DNA from: Saprospiraceae bacterium
GTDB lineage: Bacteria > Bacteroidota > Bacteroidia > Chitinophagales > Saprospiraceae
DNA length: 5,368 nucleotides
Assembly (NCBI GenBank): GCA_007134625.1
Contig: SLKL01000262.1
Location: 1-5,368 of the forward strand
Direction of reading: 5' to 3'
Shown: positions 1 through 4,345 of the stretch, in pieces
How the letters are laid out: each line of letters begins with the position of its first letter
Position numbering within the stretch: the first letter of the stretch is position 1
The notes under the pieces: model-generated
The model's input: the letters and a program-made list of their open reading frames with translations, nothing else
Told to the model about the DNA's origin: nothing
The model's database searches: none
Translations under genes and position numbers: made by a program

Positions 1-42
1 ATTAGGTGAGGATAAATAAAACCTTACAGTTACATCGTACAT
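1..42 (-). CDS. Tyrosine integrase/recombinase, N-terminal start only (partial, runs off left edge)
   Basis: Only 14 codons are inside the window: ATG at 42-40, reading MYDVTVRFYLSSPN, open to the edge. The alternating hydrophobic strand (V-T-V-R-F-Y-L followed by a polar turn with Pro) is how the arm-type DNA-binding domain of many Bacteroidota tyrosine site-specific integrases begins. The context supports the call. The frame is closed by an in-frame stop upstream (88-90), a near-consensus promoter sits about 20 nt before the ATG, and the gene points away from a tRNA 3' end across a repeat-rich non-coding stretch. Integrases of integrative elements usually lie in this position next to their attachment site. 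No catalytic residue is visible. It could also be an unrelated small protein or an integrase remnant, so the identification rests on a short similarity plus context. Confidence 0.45.
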   Translation of the reverse strand, partial: MYDVTVRFYLSSPN

Positions 43-67
43 AAAAGATTGTTGTTGTGATTCAGGG

Positions 68-99
68 CAAAAATACCTTATACACAACTAATTTACAAC
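68..99 (-). promoter_or_regulatory. Bacteroidota-type promoter for the left-edge integrase-like gene
   Basis: On the minus strand the -7 element TATTTTTG (75-68) matches TAnnTTTG exactly. A GTTG at 99-96 stands at the -33 position with a 20-nt spacer. Transcription would start near 62, giving a leader of about 20 nt before the ATG at 42. The spacer contains TTATACACA (78-86 on the plus strand), a match to the DnaA-box pattern TTATNCACA. Confidence 0.5.
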
Positions 100-142
100 T
101 TTATGCGTAGGTTTATGCAGATTTCTTTAATTCCCGTTTATG
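100..142. repeat. Short TTTATG(C) direct repeats between integrase-like gene and tRNA
   Basis: TTTATGC occurs at 100-106 and 112-118 (12-bp period), and TTTATG again at 137-142. The region is non-coding in all frames checked. Beside an integrase gene and a tRNA 3' end such repeats could be arm-type integrase or excisionase binding sites. In AT-rich DNA six- and seven-mers recur by chance, so the call is weak. Confidence 0.3.
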
Positions 143-167
143 TGGGTTTTCTCTGAATTACTTTGTA

Positions 168-194
168 TTAGTGGTGATTAGCGGGTTTTAGTGG
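168..194 (+). repeat. Three TTAGYGG direct repeats with exact 10-bp period
   Basis: TTAGTGG at 168-174, TTAGCGG at 178-184 and TTAGTGG at 188-194 are separated by 3-nt spacers (TGA, GTT), so each copy lies one helical turn from the next on the same DNA face. No gene covers the stretch. Phased short direct repeats are typical of protein arrays such as arm-type integrase sites, iterons or response-regulator sites. Position between the integrase-like gene and the tRNA favours the first, by inference. Confidence 0.5.
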
Positions 195-235
195 TTTTTG
201 TTAATCTTCGTAAACCCTTGATAAACAGTAAAAAG

Positions 236-260
236 TAGACCCACTAGGACTCGAACCTAG
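236..260 (-). other. Candidate attachment-site core at the tRNA-Gln 3' end
   Basis: Tyrosine integrases of many islands recombine in the T-arm and acceptor 3' half of a tRNA gene and keep the tRNA intact. Here that segment borders repeat-rich DNA and an integrase-like gene start. No second copy of this segment is in the window, so the call is positional inference only. Confidence 0.25.
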
Positions 261-307
261 GATTACAGAACCAAAATCTGCCGTGTTACCAATTACACCA
301 TGGGTCT
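236..307 (-). tRNA. tRNA-Gln, anticodon TTG
   Basis: A complete 72-nt cloverleaf reads on the minus strand. It has a 7-bp acceptor stem AGACCCA/TGGGTCT, a D-stem GTGT/ACAC around loop AATTGGTA, and an anticodon stem GCAGA/TCTGT with one G-U pair. The loop TTTTGGT places TTG as the anticodon. A 4-nt variable loop follows, then T-stem CTAGG/CCTAG around TTCGAGT, then discriminator A (236). The 3' CCA is not encoded, since C then TTT follows, so it must be added after transcription, as is common in Bacteroidota. A consensus promoter lies immediately upstream. The 3' end faces a possible integrase gene. This tRNA decodes CAA and probably CAG by wobble. Confidence 0.95.
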
Positions 308-317
308 AAAATGAATG

Positions 318-347
318 CAAAGATAAGACAATCTTTATTTTTGCAAA
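318..347 (-). promoter_or_regulatory. Bacteroidota housekeeping promoter for tRNA-Gln
   Basis: Minus strand TTTG (347-344), an 18-nt spacer, then TATCTTTG (325-318) match the Bacteroidota primary-sigma pattern TTTG / TAnnTTTG without mismatch. Transcription should begin around 311-313, giving a 5' leader of only about 5 nt before the mature tRNA end at 307. This argues that the tRNA is transcribed independently of hpt, which ends at 379. Confidence 0.7.
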
Positions 348-378
348 TAGACTGCAAGTTTTTTTTCTTTCTTTAGGT

Positions 379-930
379 TTATTTTTTGTCGGAGGAAAGC
401 TGATAAATCTCCGGTAGATTTCTTCCGAGGCCATCGTAATCCAATCCGTAACCCACAACAAATTCATTACCTATCTCAAATCCAATCCAGTCGATTGGAT
501 AATTAAATTTGAATGCTTTGGGTTTAAATAACATGGTCGCAATTTTCACTTCTTTTGCGCCTGCCTTCAACAACTGCTCCTTTAAAAAAAGGATACTATT
601 TCCGGTGTCAATGATGTCTTCAACAATCAGGATCTTTCTGGCGGATACTTCTTTTTCCCATTGTTTGGTCATTAGTACTTTTCCAGTAGTTTCCAGTCCT
701 GAATAAGACTTTATTCTTACAAAATCCATTTCCATCGGTACATCTACATTTTTTACCAATTCAGCACAGAACATTACAGCACCTTGAAGAACTCCCATTA
801 TTACAGGCAGGTCCTCATTGGAATAAGCAGCTGAAATCTCTTTACCCATTTCAAGAATTCTCTTTTCTAGTTTATTTCTTGGAATAAGGATTTTAAAGTC
901 AAGATCGTGGATTCTTACAGTTTTTTCCAT
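379..930 (-). CDS. hpt: Hypoxanthine phosphoribosyltransferase
   Basis: This 183-aa cytoplasmic enzyme of purine salvage transfers the phosphoribosyl group of PRPP to hypoxanthine (often also guanine), giving IMP or GMP and pyrophosphate. The length is normal for bacterial HPRT. The PRPP-binding signature is residues 101-113 (LIVEDIIDTGNSI) with the acidic pair E104-D105. The flexible-loop region KSYSG lies at 74-78, the PPi loop region around VLQGA (47-51), and the purine-contacting FKPKAF at 135-140. The C-terminal block FVVGYGLDYDG (158-168) followed by RNLPEIY is typical of the family. The ATG at 930 is the only sensible start, with an A-rich leader and no clear Shine-Dalgarno. Its neighbours are a tRNA gene downstream and a divergent gene cluster upstream, so it is probably monocistronic. 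No oddities were seen. Some members accept xanthine, and substrate preference cannot be read here. Confidence 0.96.
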   Translation of the reverse strand: MEKTVRIHDLDFKILIPRNKLEKRILEMGKEISAAYSNEDLPVIMGVLQGAVMFCAELVKNVDVPMEMDFVRIKSYSGLETTGKVLMTKQWEKEVSARKILIVEDIIDTGNSILFLKEQLLKAGAKEVKIATMLFKPKAFKFNYPIDWIGFEIGNEFVVGYGLDYDGLGRNLPEIYQLSSDKK

Positions 931-993
931 ATAGTAAAAAAGTGAATCAATTCCTTTTGTTTATTTTAAAGCTGGTTTTTCTGGTTACTCTTG

Positions 994-1001
994 CAAAATT
1001 A
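994..1001 (-). promoter_or_regulatory. Candidate -7 element of the hpt promoter
   Basis: Minus strand TAATTTTG (1001-994) matches TAnnTTTG exactly and would start transcription near 988, leaving a leader of roughly 58 nt before the hpt ATG. No good TTTG at -33 was found, so the promoter is only partly supported. Confidence 0.4.
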
Positions 1002-1073
1002 GTTTAATTGTCAGGCTTGGCATGATTTTTGGATTTTATTCTTTTATCGAACCTGCTTGTATCTCATTATGTT

Positions 1074-1097
1074 ATGCAAGTGCATGCCTAATGGCAT
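1074..1097. promoter_or_regulatory. Two overlapping inverted repeats upstream of the YtxH cluster
   Basis: ATGCA-AG-TGCAT (1074-1085) and ATGCC-TAAT-GGCAT (1084-1097) are both perfect and share two bases, so as hairpins they would be mutually exclusive. As double-stranded DNA they form two adjacent dyads 37-60 nt before the ATG at 1134. No clear TAnnTTTG promoter was found on the plus strand of this intergenic region. The dyads are therefore candidates for an operator or an alternative promoter controlling the cluster. The function is inferred. Confidence 0.4.
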
Positions 1098-1133
1098 ATA
1101 CAGTTTTTATTGTTAATAAAAAAAAGTACAATT

Positions 1134-1430
1134 ATGAATAATGGAGAAAAAGGATTTCTGGCTTTTTTAGCCGGGTTGGCGACCGGAGCTGCTATTGGTG
1201 TTTTATTTGCTCCAAGGTCAGGTGAGGAAACAAGAAAAATTATTGGGGATAAGGCCGGAGAGTATTCGGAAGAGGCTCAAAAACAAATCAATGAAATGGT
1301 TGAAACTGGAAAGGGAGAAATTTCTAAAGCTAAGAAAAAAGCTATGGACGCAGTTGAGAAGGCGTTAAAAGATCTGAAAGACGCTGAAGATGCTCTCGCT
1401 GATGAGGTAAAAGGTAAATCTTCAAAATAA
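1134..1430 (+). CDS. YtxH domain-containing membrane-anchored protein (first of two)
   Basis: This 98-aa protein has a glycine- and alanine-rich hydrophobic segment (about residues 7-26), then the YtxH signature APRSGEETR (26-34), then a long charged helix rich in Lys, Glu and Ala (about 35-94), probably coiled or amphipathic. The family consists of small single-TM proteins with a cytoplasmic helical tail, often induced by stress. Biochemical function is not established. The ATG at 1134 is preferred over an in-frame TTG at 1110, because the family starts just before the hydrophobic segment and the extra residues are low-complexity. It heads a plus-strand cluster of small membrane proteins. 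A hairpin downstream may reduce read-through into the next gene. A similar layout is seen in enterobacterial YqjD/ElaB proteins, though those belong to another family (DUF883). Confidence 0.85.
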   Translation: MNNGEKGFLAFLAGLATGAAIGVLFAPRSGEETRKIIGDKAGEYSEEAQKQINEMVETGKGEISKAKKKAMDAVEKALKDLKDAEDALADEVKGKSSK

Positions 1431-1437
1431 TTTTTAT

Positions 1438-1467
1438 AAGTGGACTCAATTATTTGGATCCACTTTT
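1438..1467 (+). terminator. Hairpin with short T-tail after the first YtxH gene (weak terminator or attenuator)
   Basis: AAGTGGA (1438-1444) pairs perfectly with TCCACTT (1459-1465) across a 14-nt loop and runs into a short T-tract (1464-1467). The 7-bp stem has only three G-C pairs, so termination is likely partial. No TAnnTTTG promoter was found between it and the next gene at 1511, which suggests the downstream genes depend on read-through. Confidence 0.45.
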
Positions 1468-1510
1468 ATACTAGCCCTATTTCAGGTCTTCTGAACAAAA
1501 TCTCAAATGA

Positions 1511-1873
1511 ATGGCAAATAAAAGTGAACGTACTCGCCTCGAGGTGATTATTGAAAACCTAATTGAGTATTTGAATGCGAGGTTAGAATTGATCAAATTA
1601 GATTTTATTCGTTTTGGTACAAATACTACATCTGCATTACTCAAACTGTTGGTAATTGGAGGACTGTTGTTCGTTACAATTTCTTTTTTTGGTTTTGGTT
1701 TGGCTTTTCTGATAGGTGAGATTTTCAAAAGTATGTCTCTTGGATTTTTTATAGTGGGGTTGGTATTTGGTATTTTGGCTTTAATTCTGTCCAGAATGTG
1801 GAATAAACGGATCAAGCCCGGAATAATGCGAATGTTTATAAATATGATGCCAGATGAAGAAGAAGATCAATGA
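1511..1873 (+). CDS. Phage holin superfamily III / YqjE-like two-TM membrane protein
   Basis: This 120-aa inner-membrane protein begins with an amphipathic helix (about 8-34, containing the NLIEYLNARLELIKLD stretch). Two membrane helices follow (about 41-68 and 74-95, the second rich in Gly and Phe), then a basic loop and a highly acidic C-terminus (DEEED). This matches the Phage_holin_3_6/YqjE type in length and layout. Despite the name, chromosomal members outside prophages are not lysis proteins as far as is known. No endolysin or phage structural gene is nearby. The start at 1511 is chosen because the earlier ATG at 1507 is closed after a few codons. The 3' end overlaps the next gene by 20 nt, indicating translational coupling. 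It lies between YtxH genes, so a role in membrane or envelope stress is the likely context. Confidence 0.8.
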   Translation: MANKSERTRLEVIIENLIEYLNARLELIKLDFIRFGTNTTSALLKLLVIGGLLFVTISFFGFGLAFLIGEIFKSMSLGFFIVGLVFGILALILSRMWNKRIKPGIMRMFINMMPDEEEDQ

Positions 1874-2288
1874 TTTGAAAGATTTGGAAATTGCGAGGCT
1901 GCAGACCAAATTAAAAGCTGCTGAATCACTTCGTCAGGCAAAAGAGGCAGGTACGGACATTAAGGAAGATTTCAATAGTATTGCATCGGTTGGTAAAACT
2001 GTAAAAAAGTTTATACGACCCGATAAGTCAAAGTCTGTAAATTCTGCTGATGATATATCCGGTAGTGGGTTCAATCAAATTAATAGCCATTTGAATGAGT
2101 TAGGTCTGGATTTGCTACTCCAATTGAGAAATAAAGGAGTAAGGTGGCAATCTGTTATTATCCCAATAGGAATCTGGCTGATAAAAAATGGATACCTCGA
2201 GCATATTGCCACAACCAAAAAATCCGAGATTTATGCCATTCTTTTGAATGCAGTCAGAAAGGCAAGGGGCAAAATAAAGGAATCATAA
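1854..2288 (+). CDS. Hypothetical protein, helical N-terminus plus one short hydrophobic segment
   Basis: I do not recognise a named family in this 144-aa protein. The N-terminal 35 residues are a charged, probably coiled-coil helix (LKDLEIARLQTKLKAAESL). Then come a polar Ser/Asp-rich linker (about 56-75), an amphipathic part containing LNELGLDLLLQLRNKG, and a hydrophobic stretch near 98-115 (VIIPIGIWLIKNGYL). The stretch may be a membrane anchor or a peripheral helix. The C-terminus is basic. The ATG at 1854 lies 20 nt inside the preceding holin-like gene in another frame, so translation is probably coupled to it. The next gene starts 10 nt after its stop. By position it corresponds to YqjK in the enterobacterial yqjD-yqjE-yqjK set, but I claim no sequence similarity to YqjK. 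It probably partners with the adjacent membrane protein. Confidence 0.8.
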   Translation: MKKKINDLKDLEIARLQTKLKAAESLRQAKEAGTDIKEDFNSIASVGKTVKKFIRPDKSKSVNSADDISGSGFNQINSHLNELGLDLLLQLRNKGVRWQSVIIPIGIWLIKNGYLEHIATTKKSEIYAILLNAVRKARGKIKES

Positions 2289-2298
2289 AAACAAAACT

Positions 2299-2562
2299 AT
2301 GCAAGATAGAAGTCGATTAGATTTACAGAAGGAGGAATCTTCCTCAGGATTTTTGTTATGGGGAATAGCAGGTCTTGGTGCCGGTTTGGCGATAGGCTTA
2401 CTGATAGCACCGGATAAAGGTGAAAAGATCCGACAAAATTTGAAAAAGTCTGTTGGAGATGGTCTGGATCATCTGCTTGAATCAGTTGAAAATTCTCTGG
2501 AAAAAGCCTATGAAAAAGCTGTTGAGGACGAAAAAGCCGGGGAGGGGTCTGCATCTAGCTAA
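2299..2562 (+). CDS. YtxH domain-containing membrane-anchored protein (second, shorter paralogue)
   Basis: This 87-aa protein has a polar, Ser/Glu-containing N-terminus (1-16), a Gly/Leu/Ala membrane helix (about 17-37, with a GxGxG-like spacing), and the family motif APDKGEKIR directly after it. An amphipathic acidic and basic helix follows (about 48-78), ending in a small Gly/Ser tail. It is a paralogue of the first gene of the cluster, sharing the small-residue-rich hydrophobic segment and the AP-x-x-GE motif. Its N-terminus is longer and its C-terminal helix shorter, so the two are not a recent duplication. The start at 2299 lies 10 nt after the preceding stop, consistent with one transcript. 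It is expected to be single-pass in the inner membrane with a cytoplasmic helix. Molecular role is unknown. Confidence 0.85.
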   Translation: MQDRSRLDLQKEESSSGFLLWGIAGLGAGLAIGLLIAPDKGEKIRQNLKKSVGDGLDHLLESVENSLEKAYEKAVEDEKAGEGSASS

Positions 2563-2590
2563 AATTGCTTAGATTGACTTTTTGAACTTT

Positions 2591-2616
2591 AAATGTTTCT
2601 ACATTTTTAAATTTTT
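2591..2616 (+). terminator. Possible weak terminator after the second YtxH gene
   Basis: AAATGT (2591-2596) pairs with ACATTT (2601-2606) around a TTCT loop, followed by TTAAATTTTT. The stem is 6 bp with one G-C pair, so it is weak. It is listed because it is the only hairpin with a T-rich tail between the cluster and the promoter of the next gene. Confidence 0.3.
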
Positions 2617-2645
2617 CTATTAGAATTACAAGGTACTCATTTCAT

Positions 2646-2676
2646 TTTGTAAATATTAAAGTTGTTTTTATATTTA
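2646..2676 (+). promoter_or_regulatory. Bacteroidota-type promoter for the DoxX-family gene
   Basis: TTTG (2646-2649), a 19-nt spacer, then TATATTTA (2669-2676) match TTTG / TAnnTTTG with one mismatch at the last base. Initiation near 2681 would leave a leader of about 20 nt before the ATG at 2701, which separates this gene from the upstream YtxH cluster. Confidence 0.5.
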
Positions 2677-2700
2677 CGACTCAGACAAAAACAGAATGAA

Positions 2701-3138
2701 ATGAATGCACAATCTTTATTTAAAACCAATGACATAAAAGGGTACGAATTGATTCGCTTGATACTGGGCTTTGTATTCCTTGTTGCAGGTATCCAAAAAT
2801 TCATTTTCCCCGAAACTATGGGACCGGGTCGATTTGAAGACTTAGGATATTCTAATCCTGAATTCACTGCATATTTTGTCGGCTTCTTTGAAATCTTAGG
2901 TGCCATCTTAATCCTTGTTGGCTTGGCTACGCGATTTGCAGCCGTCCCACTTGTTGTGATTATGTGTGTGGCAATAATTACCACTAAGTTTCCTTTGTTC
3001 GAAGAAGGTTTCTGGCGTTTTGCTCATGCAGTGCGTCTTGACTTTAGCATGCTCATGACCGCTTTATTTGTATTCGTAAATGGAGCTGATAAGCGATCTC
3101 TTGATGAGATATTTTTTAATAAGAAAAAGAATGAATGA
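2701..3138 (+). CDS. DoxX family integral membrane protein
   Basis: This 145-aa protein has four predicted membrane helices (about 17-33, 56-75, 79-95 and 110-127). The family features are a first helix ending in FLVAGIQKF, a short loop with Pro-Gly, the second helix FVGFFEILGAILILVGLATR with its conserved Glu (64), and a third helix ending in TTKFP. Members are small inner-membrane proteins. Some are linked to thiosulfate:quinone oxidoreductase subunits or to redox homeostasis, but most DoxX proteins have no demonstrated activity, and nothing here shows a substrate. The ATG at 2701 is chosen over an in-frame TTG at 2662, because that TTG would lie inside the predicted promoter. The gene seems monocistronic and converges with the lipoprotein gene, with 67 nt between the stops and no clear terminator. 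Confidence 0.88.
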   Translation: MNAQSLFKTNDIKGYELIRLILGFVFLVAGIQKFIFPETMGPGRFEDLGYSNPEFTAYFVGFFEILGAILILVGLATRFAAVPLVVIMCVAIITTKFPLFEEGFWRFAHAVRLDFSMLMTALFVFVNGADKRSLDEIFFNKKKNE

Positions 3139-3205
3139 CCCCAAAGTACGGGATTTTCATAATGATTCGTAATTCAGGTTCACAGGTTTTAGCTTAGTGG
3201 AGTGA

Positions 3206-4345
3206 TCAATCAATAAAACCGACGGCAAACCACCCCTTTATTCCATCAGCTTCAAGGGTTTCATTCGCATCATTAGTTAATTGACAAGTGAATTCGATCA
3301 TTAATGCAATGGTTCGATTTCCTGACTGATTATTCCTGTAAGTTTTTCGATCTAAAATTTTAAATTCCGCATCCTCATTTTGTTTATCAGCTAATCGCCA
3401 TTTTTGACCACTTGAGTCGATAAACTCGATATTTATCGATCCCTTTTGAGTGGTCTCTTTTATCGTACGCGGTTCTCCCCATTCAACTGTTAAACTTATT
3501 TCATCATTGTAAGTATAGAAATTATTGTTTGTATCATCGAAAAGAAGACTTTTTTCTTTAGAATAGACCAATCCATTTTGGTCTTTTATCCTTAATCTAT
3601 ATTGCCCCTCACGGTTAACTGTAGTCATCCTTTTTTCCTGAAAACCTTCACCCCAGTCATACTTAAAGTTATTACTATTTTCATGATCAGTAATTCTGGC
3701 GACAAGGGTTGCCATACTATCTGTAGAGGACACTATACCCCAATTTACTACAGGAACTCTTCCATTTTTATTCGGATAAATATGTGTACAAAATTCCCCT
3801 GTGTTTTTTCTATTGTCTTCATATTGAACGCAAACCGGTAATCTGGAACTCTGTCCCACCTCAAATTCCCAGATTGTAGCTGAAGTGGTTTCGGGATTGG
3901 AAGCACCATGGACAGAAATATCTACAATTCTTATATTGTTTGAGGAAAACTCTGATTGAAGACTTAAAGGCAATCTTTGAATAGGCCTTCCCTGAGGATA
4001 ATAGAAATTCCAATGGTCAATATTAAAAACGGACTCTTCACTTTGAGTTAAAGTCCTACCTTGAAATTCGGGTCGAAAACTAATTTTTAGAGAGGGACCC
4101 AAACTGCCATCAGCGGGGTTTAATTTGCCCTTAAATTCCCAGATAGAGTCGCGCTCAATATACTTAGTAGTTGTATTCATAAGCATTCCCTCCTGATCAA
4201 TACCCAATGCAAAGTCTTCACCTCCCATTTTTCCTTTTAATTCAAAGGGTATGCCTTCAACACTTGGTTCAGGGAGTTCTACCCGTTCACAAGACATGAT
4301 AAAGATGACAGCTAATAAAGTAGCTAATAGCTTAAAATTTTTCAT
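3206..4345 (-). CDS. Lipoprotein of unknown function with possible PKD-like region
   Basis: This 379-aa protein starts with an SPII signal peptide: K2/K5, a hydrophobic core 6-17, and lipobox IMSC with lipidation at Cys19. The mature protein starts CERVELPEPS, lacks an obvious Asp retention signal and is probably anchored in the outer membrane. The rest is rich in beta-strand-like alternation and polar residues. Residues about 197-268 (VPVVNWGI... FKYDWGEGF... REGQYRLRIKDQNG) have the rhythm of a PKD/Ig-like domain, though the match is loose. Cysteines 172 and 186 may form a disulfide, and Cys354 is the only other. I do not recognise a family. Its ATG overlaps the stop of the upstream beta-barrel gene (ATGA, 4342-4345), so the two are translationally coupled and the proteins probably act at the same membrane. 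A role as a surface-exposed partner of the barrel is inference. Confidence 0.85.
   Translation of the reverse strand: MKNFKLLATLLAVIFIMSCERVELPEPSVEGIPFELKGKMGGEDFALGIDQEGMLMNTTTKYIERDSIWEFKGKLNPADGSLGPSLKISFRPEFQGRTLTQSEESVFNIDHWNFYYPQGRPIQRLPLSLQSEFSSNNIRIVDISVHGASNPETTSATIWEFEVGQSSRLPVCVQYEDNRKNTGEFCTHIYPNKNGRVPVVNWGIVSSTDSMATLVARITDHENSNNFKYDWGEGFQEKRMTTVNREGQYRLRIKDQNGLVYSKEKSLLFDDTNNNFYTYNDEISLTVEWGEPRTIKETTQKGSINIEFIDSSGQKWRLADKQNEDAEFKILDRKTYRNNQSGNRTIALMIEFTCQLTNDANETLEADGIKGWFAVGFID

Noticed and set aside
78..86. TTATACACA, a match to the DnaA-box pattern TTATNCACA, in AT-rich DNA
   Set aside because: It is a single copy with no cluster of further boxes and no dnaA/dnaN or replication gene. 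It lies in the spacer of the integrase-like promoter and is expected by chance, so it does not support an origin.
341..369. Hairpin TTGCA/TGCAA followed by a long T-run on the plus strand, terminator-like
   Set aside because: The stem has only 5 bp with two G-C pairs. No plus-strand gene lies upstream. On the minus strand, where hpt ends, the T-run is on the wrong side. The sequence overlaps the -33 part of the tRNA promoter, which explains it better.
509..706. Plus-strand open frame inside hpt
   Set aside because: It lies antisense within a well-supported enzyme gene, shows no domain and has no promoter or start context, so it is a shadow frame.
1477..1815. Minus-strand open frame opposite the holin-like gene
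   Set aside because: The composition is Lys/Ile/Asn-rich low-complexity, it is antisense to a clear membrane protein, and no family features are visible.
1511..1873. Holin-like protein as a sign of a prophage
   Set aside because: No endolysin, spanin or phage structural gene is nearby. It sits among YtxH genes, and chromosomal YqjE-type proteins carry the same family label without a lysis role.
2297..2984. Two minus-strand open frames opposite the second YtxH and DoxX genes
   Set aside because: Both are mirror frames of recognisable plus-strand genes. Their translations show no domain pattern.
3139..3205. Bidirectional terminator expected between convergent doxX and lipoprotein genes
   Set aside because: Only a CCC/GGG pairing near 3139-3153 was seen, too short to support a terminator in either direction.
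3602..3841. Plus-strand open frame inside the lipoprotein gene
   Set aside because: It is antisense to the signal-peptide-bearing lipoprotein, its product resembles no known protein and it has no promoter.
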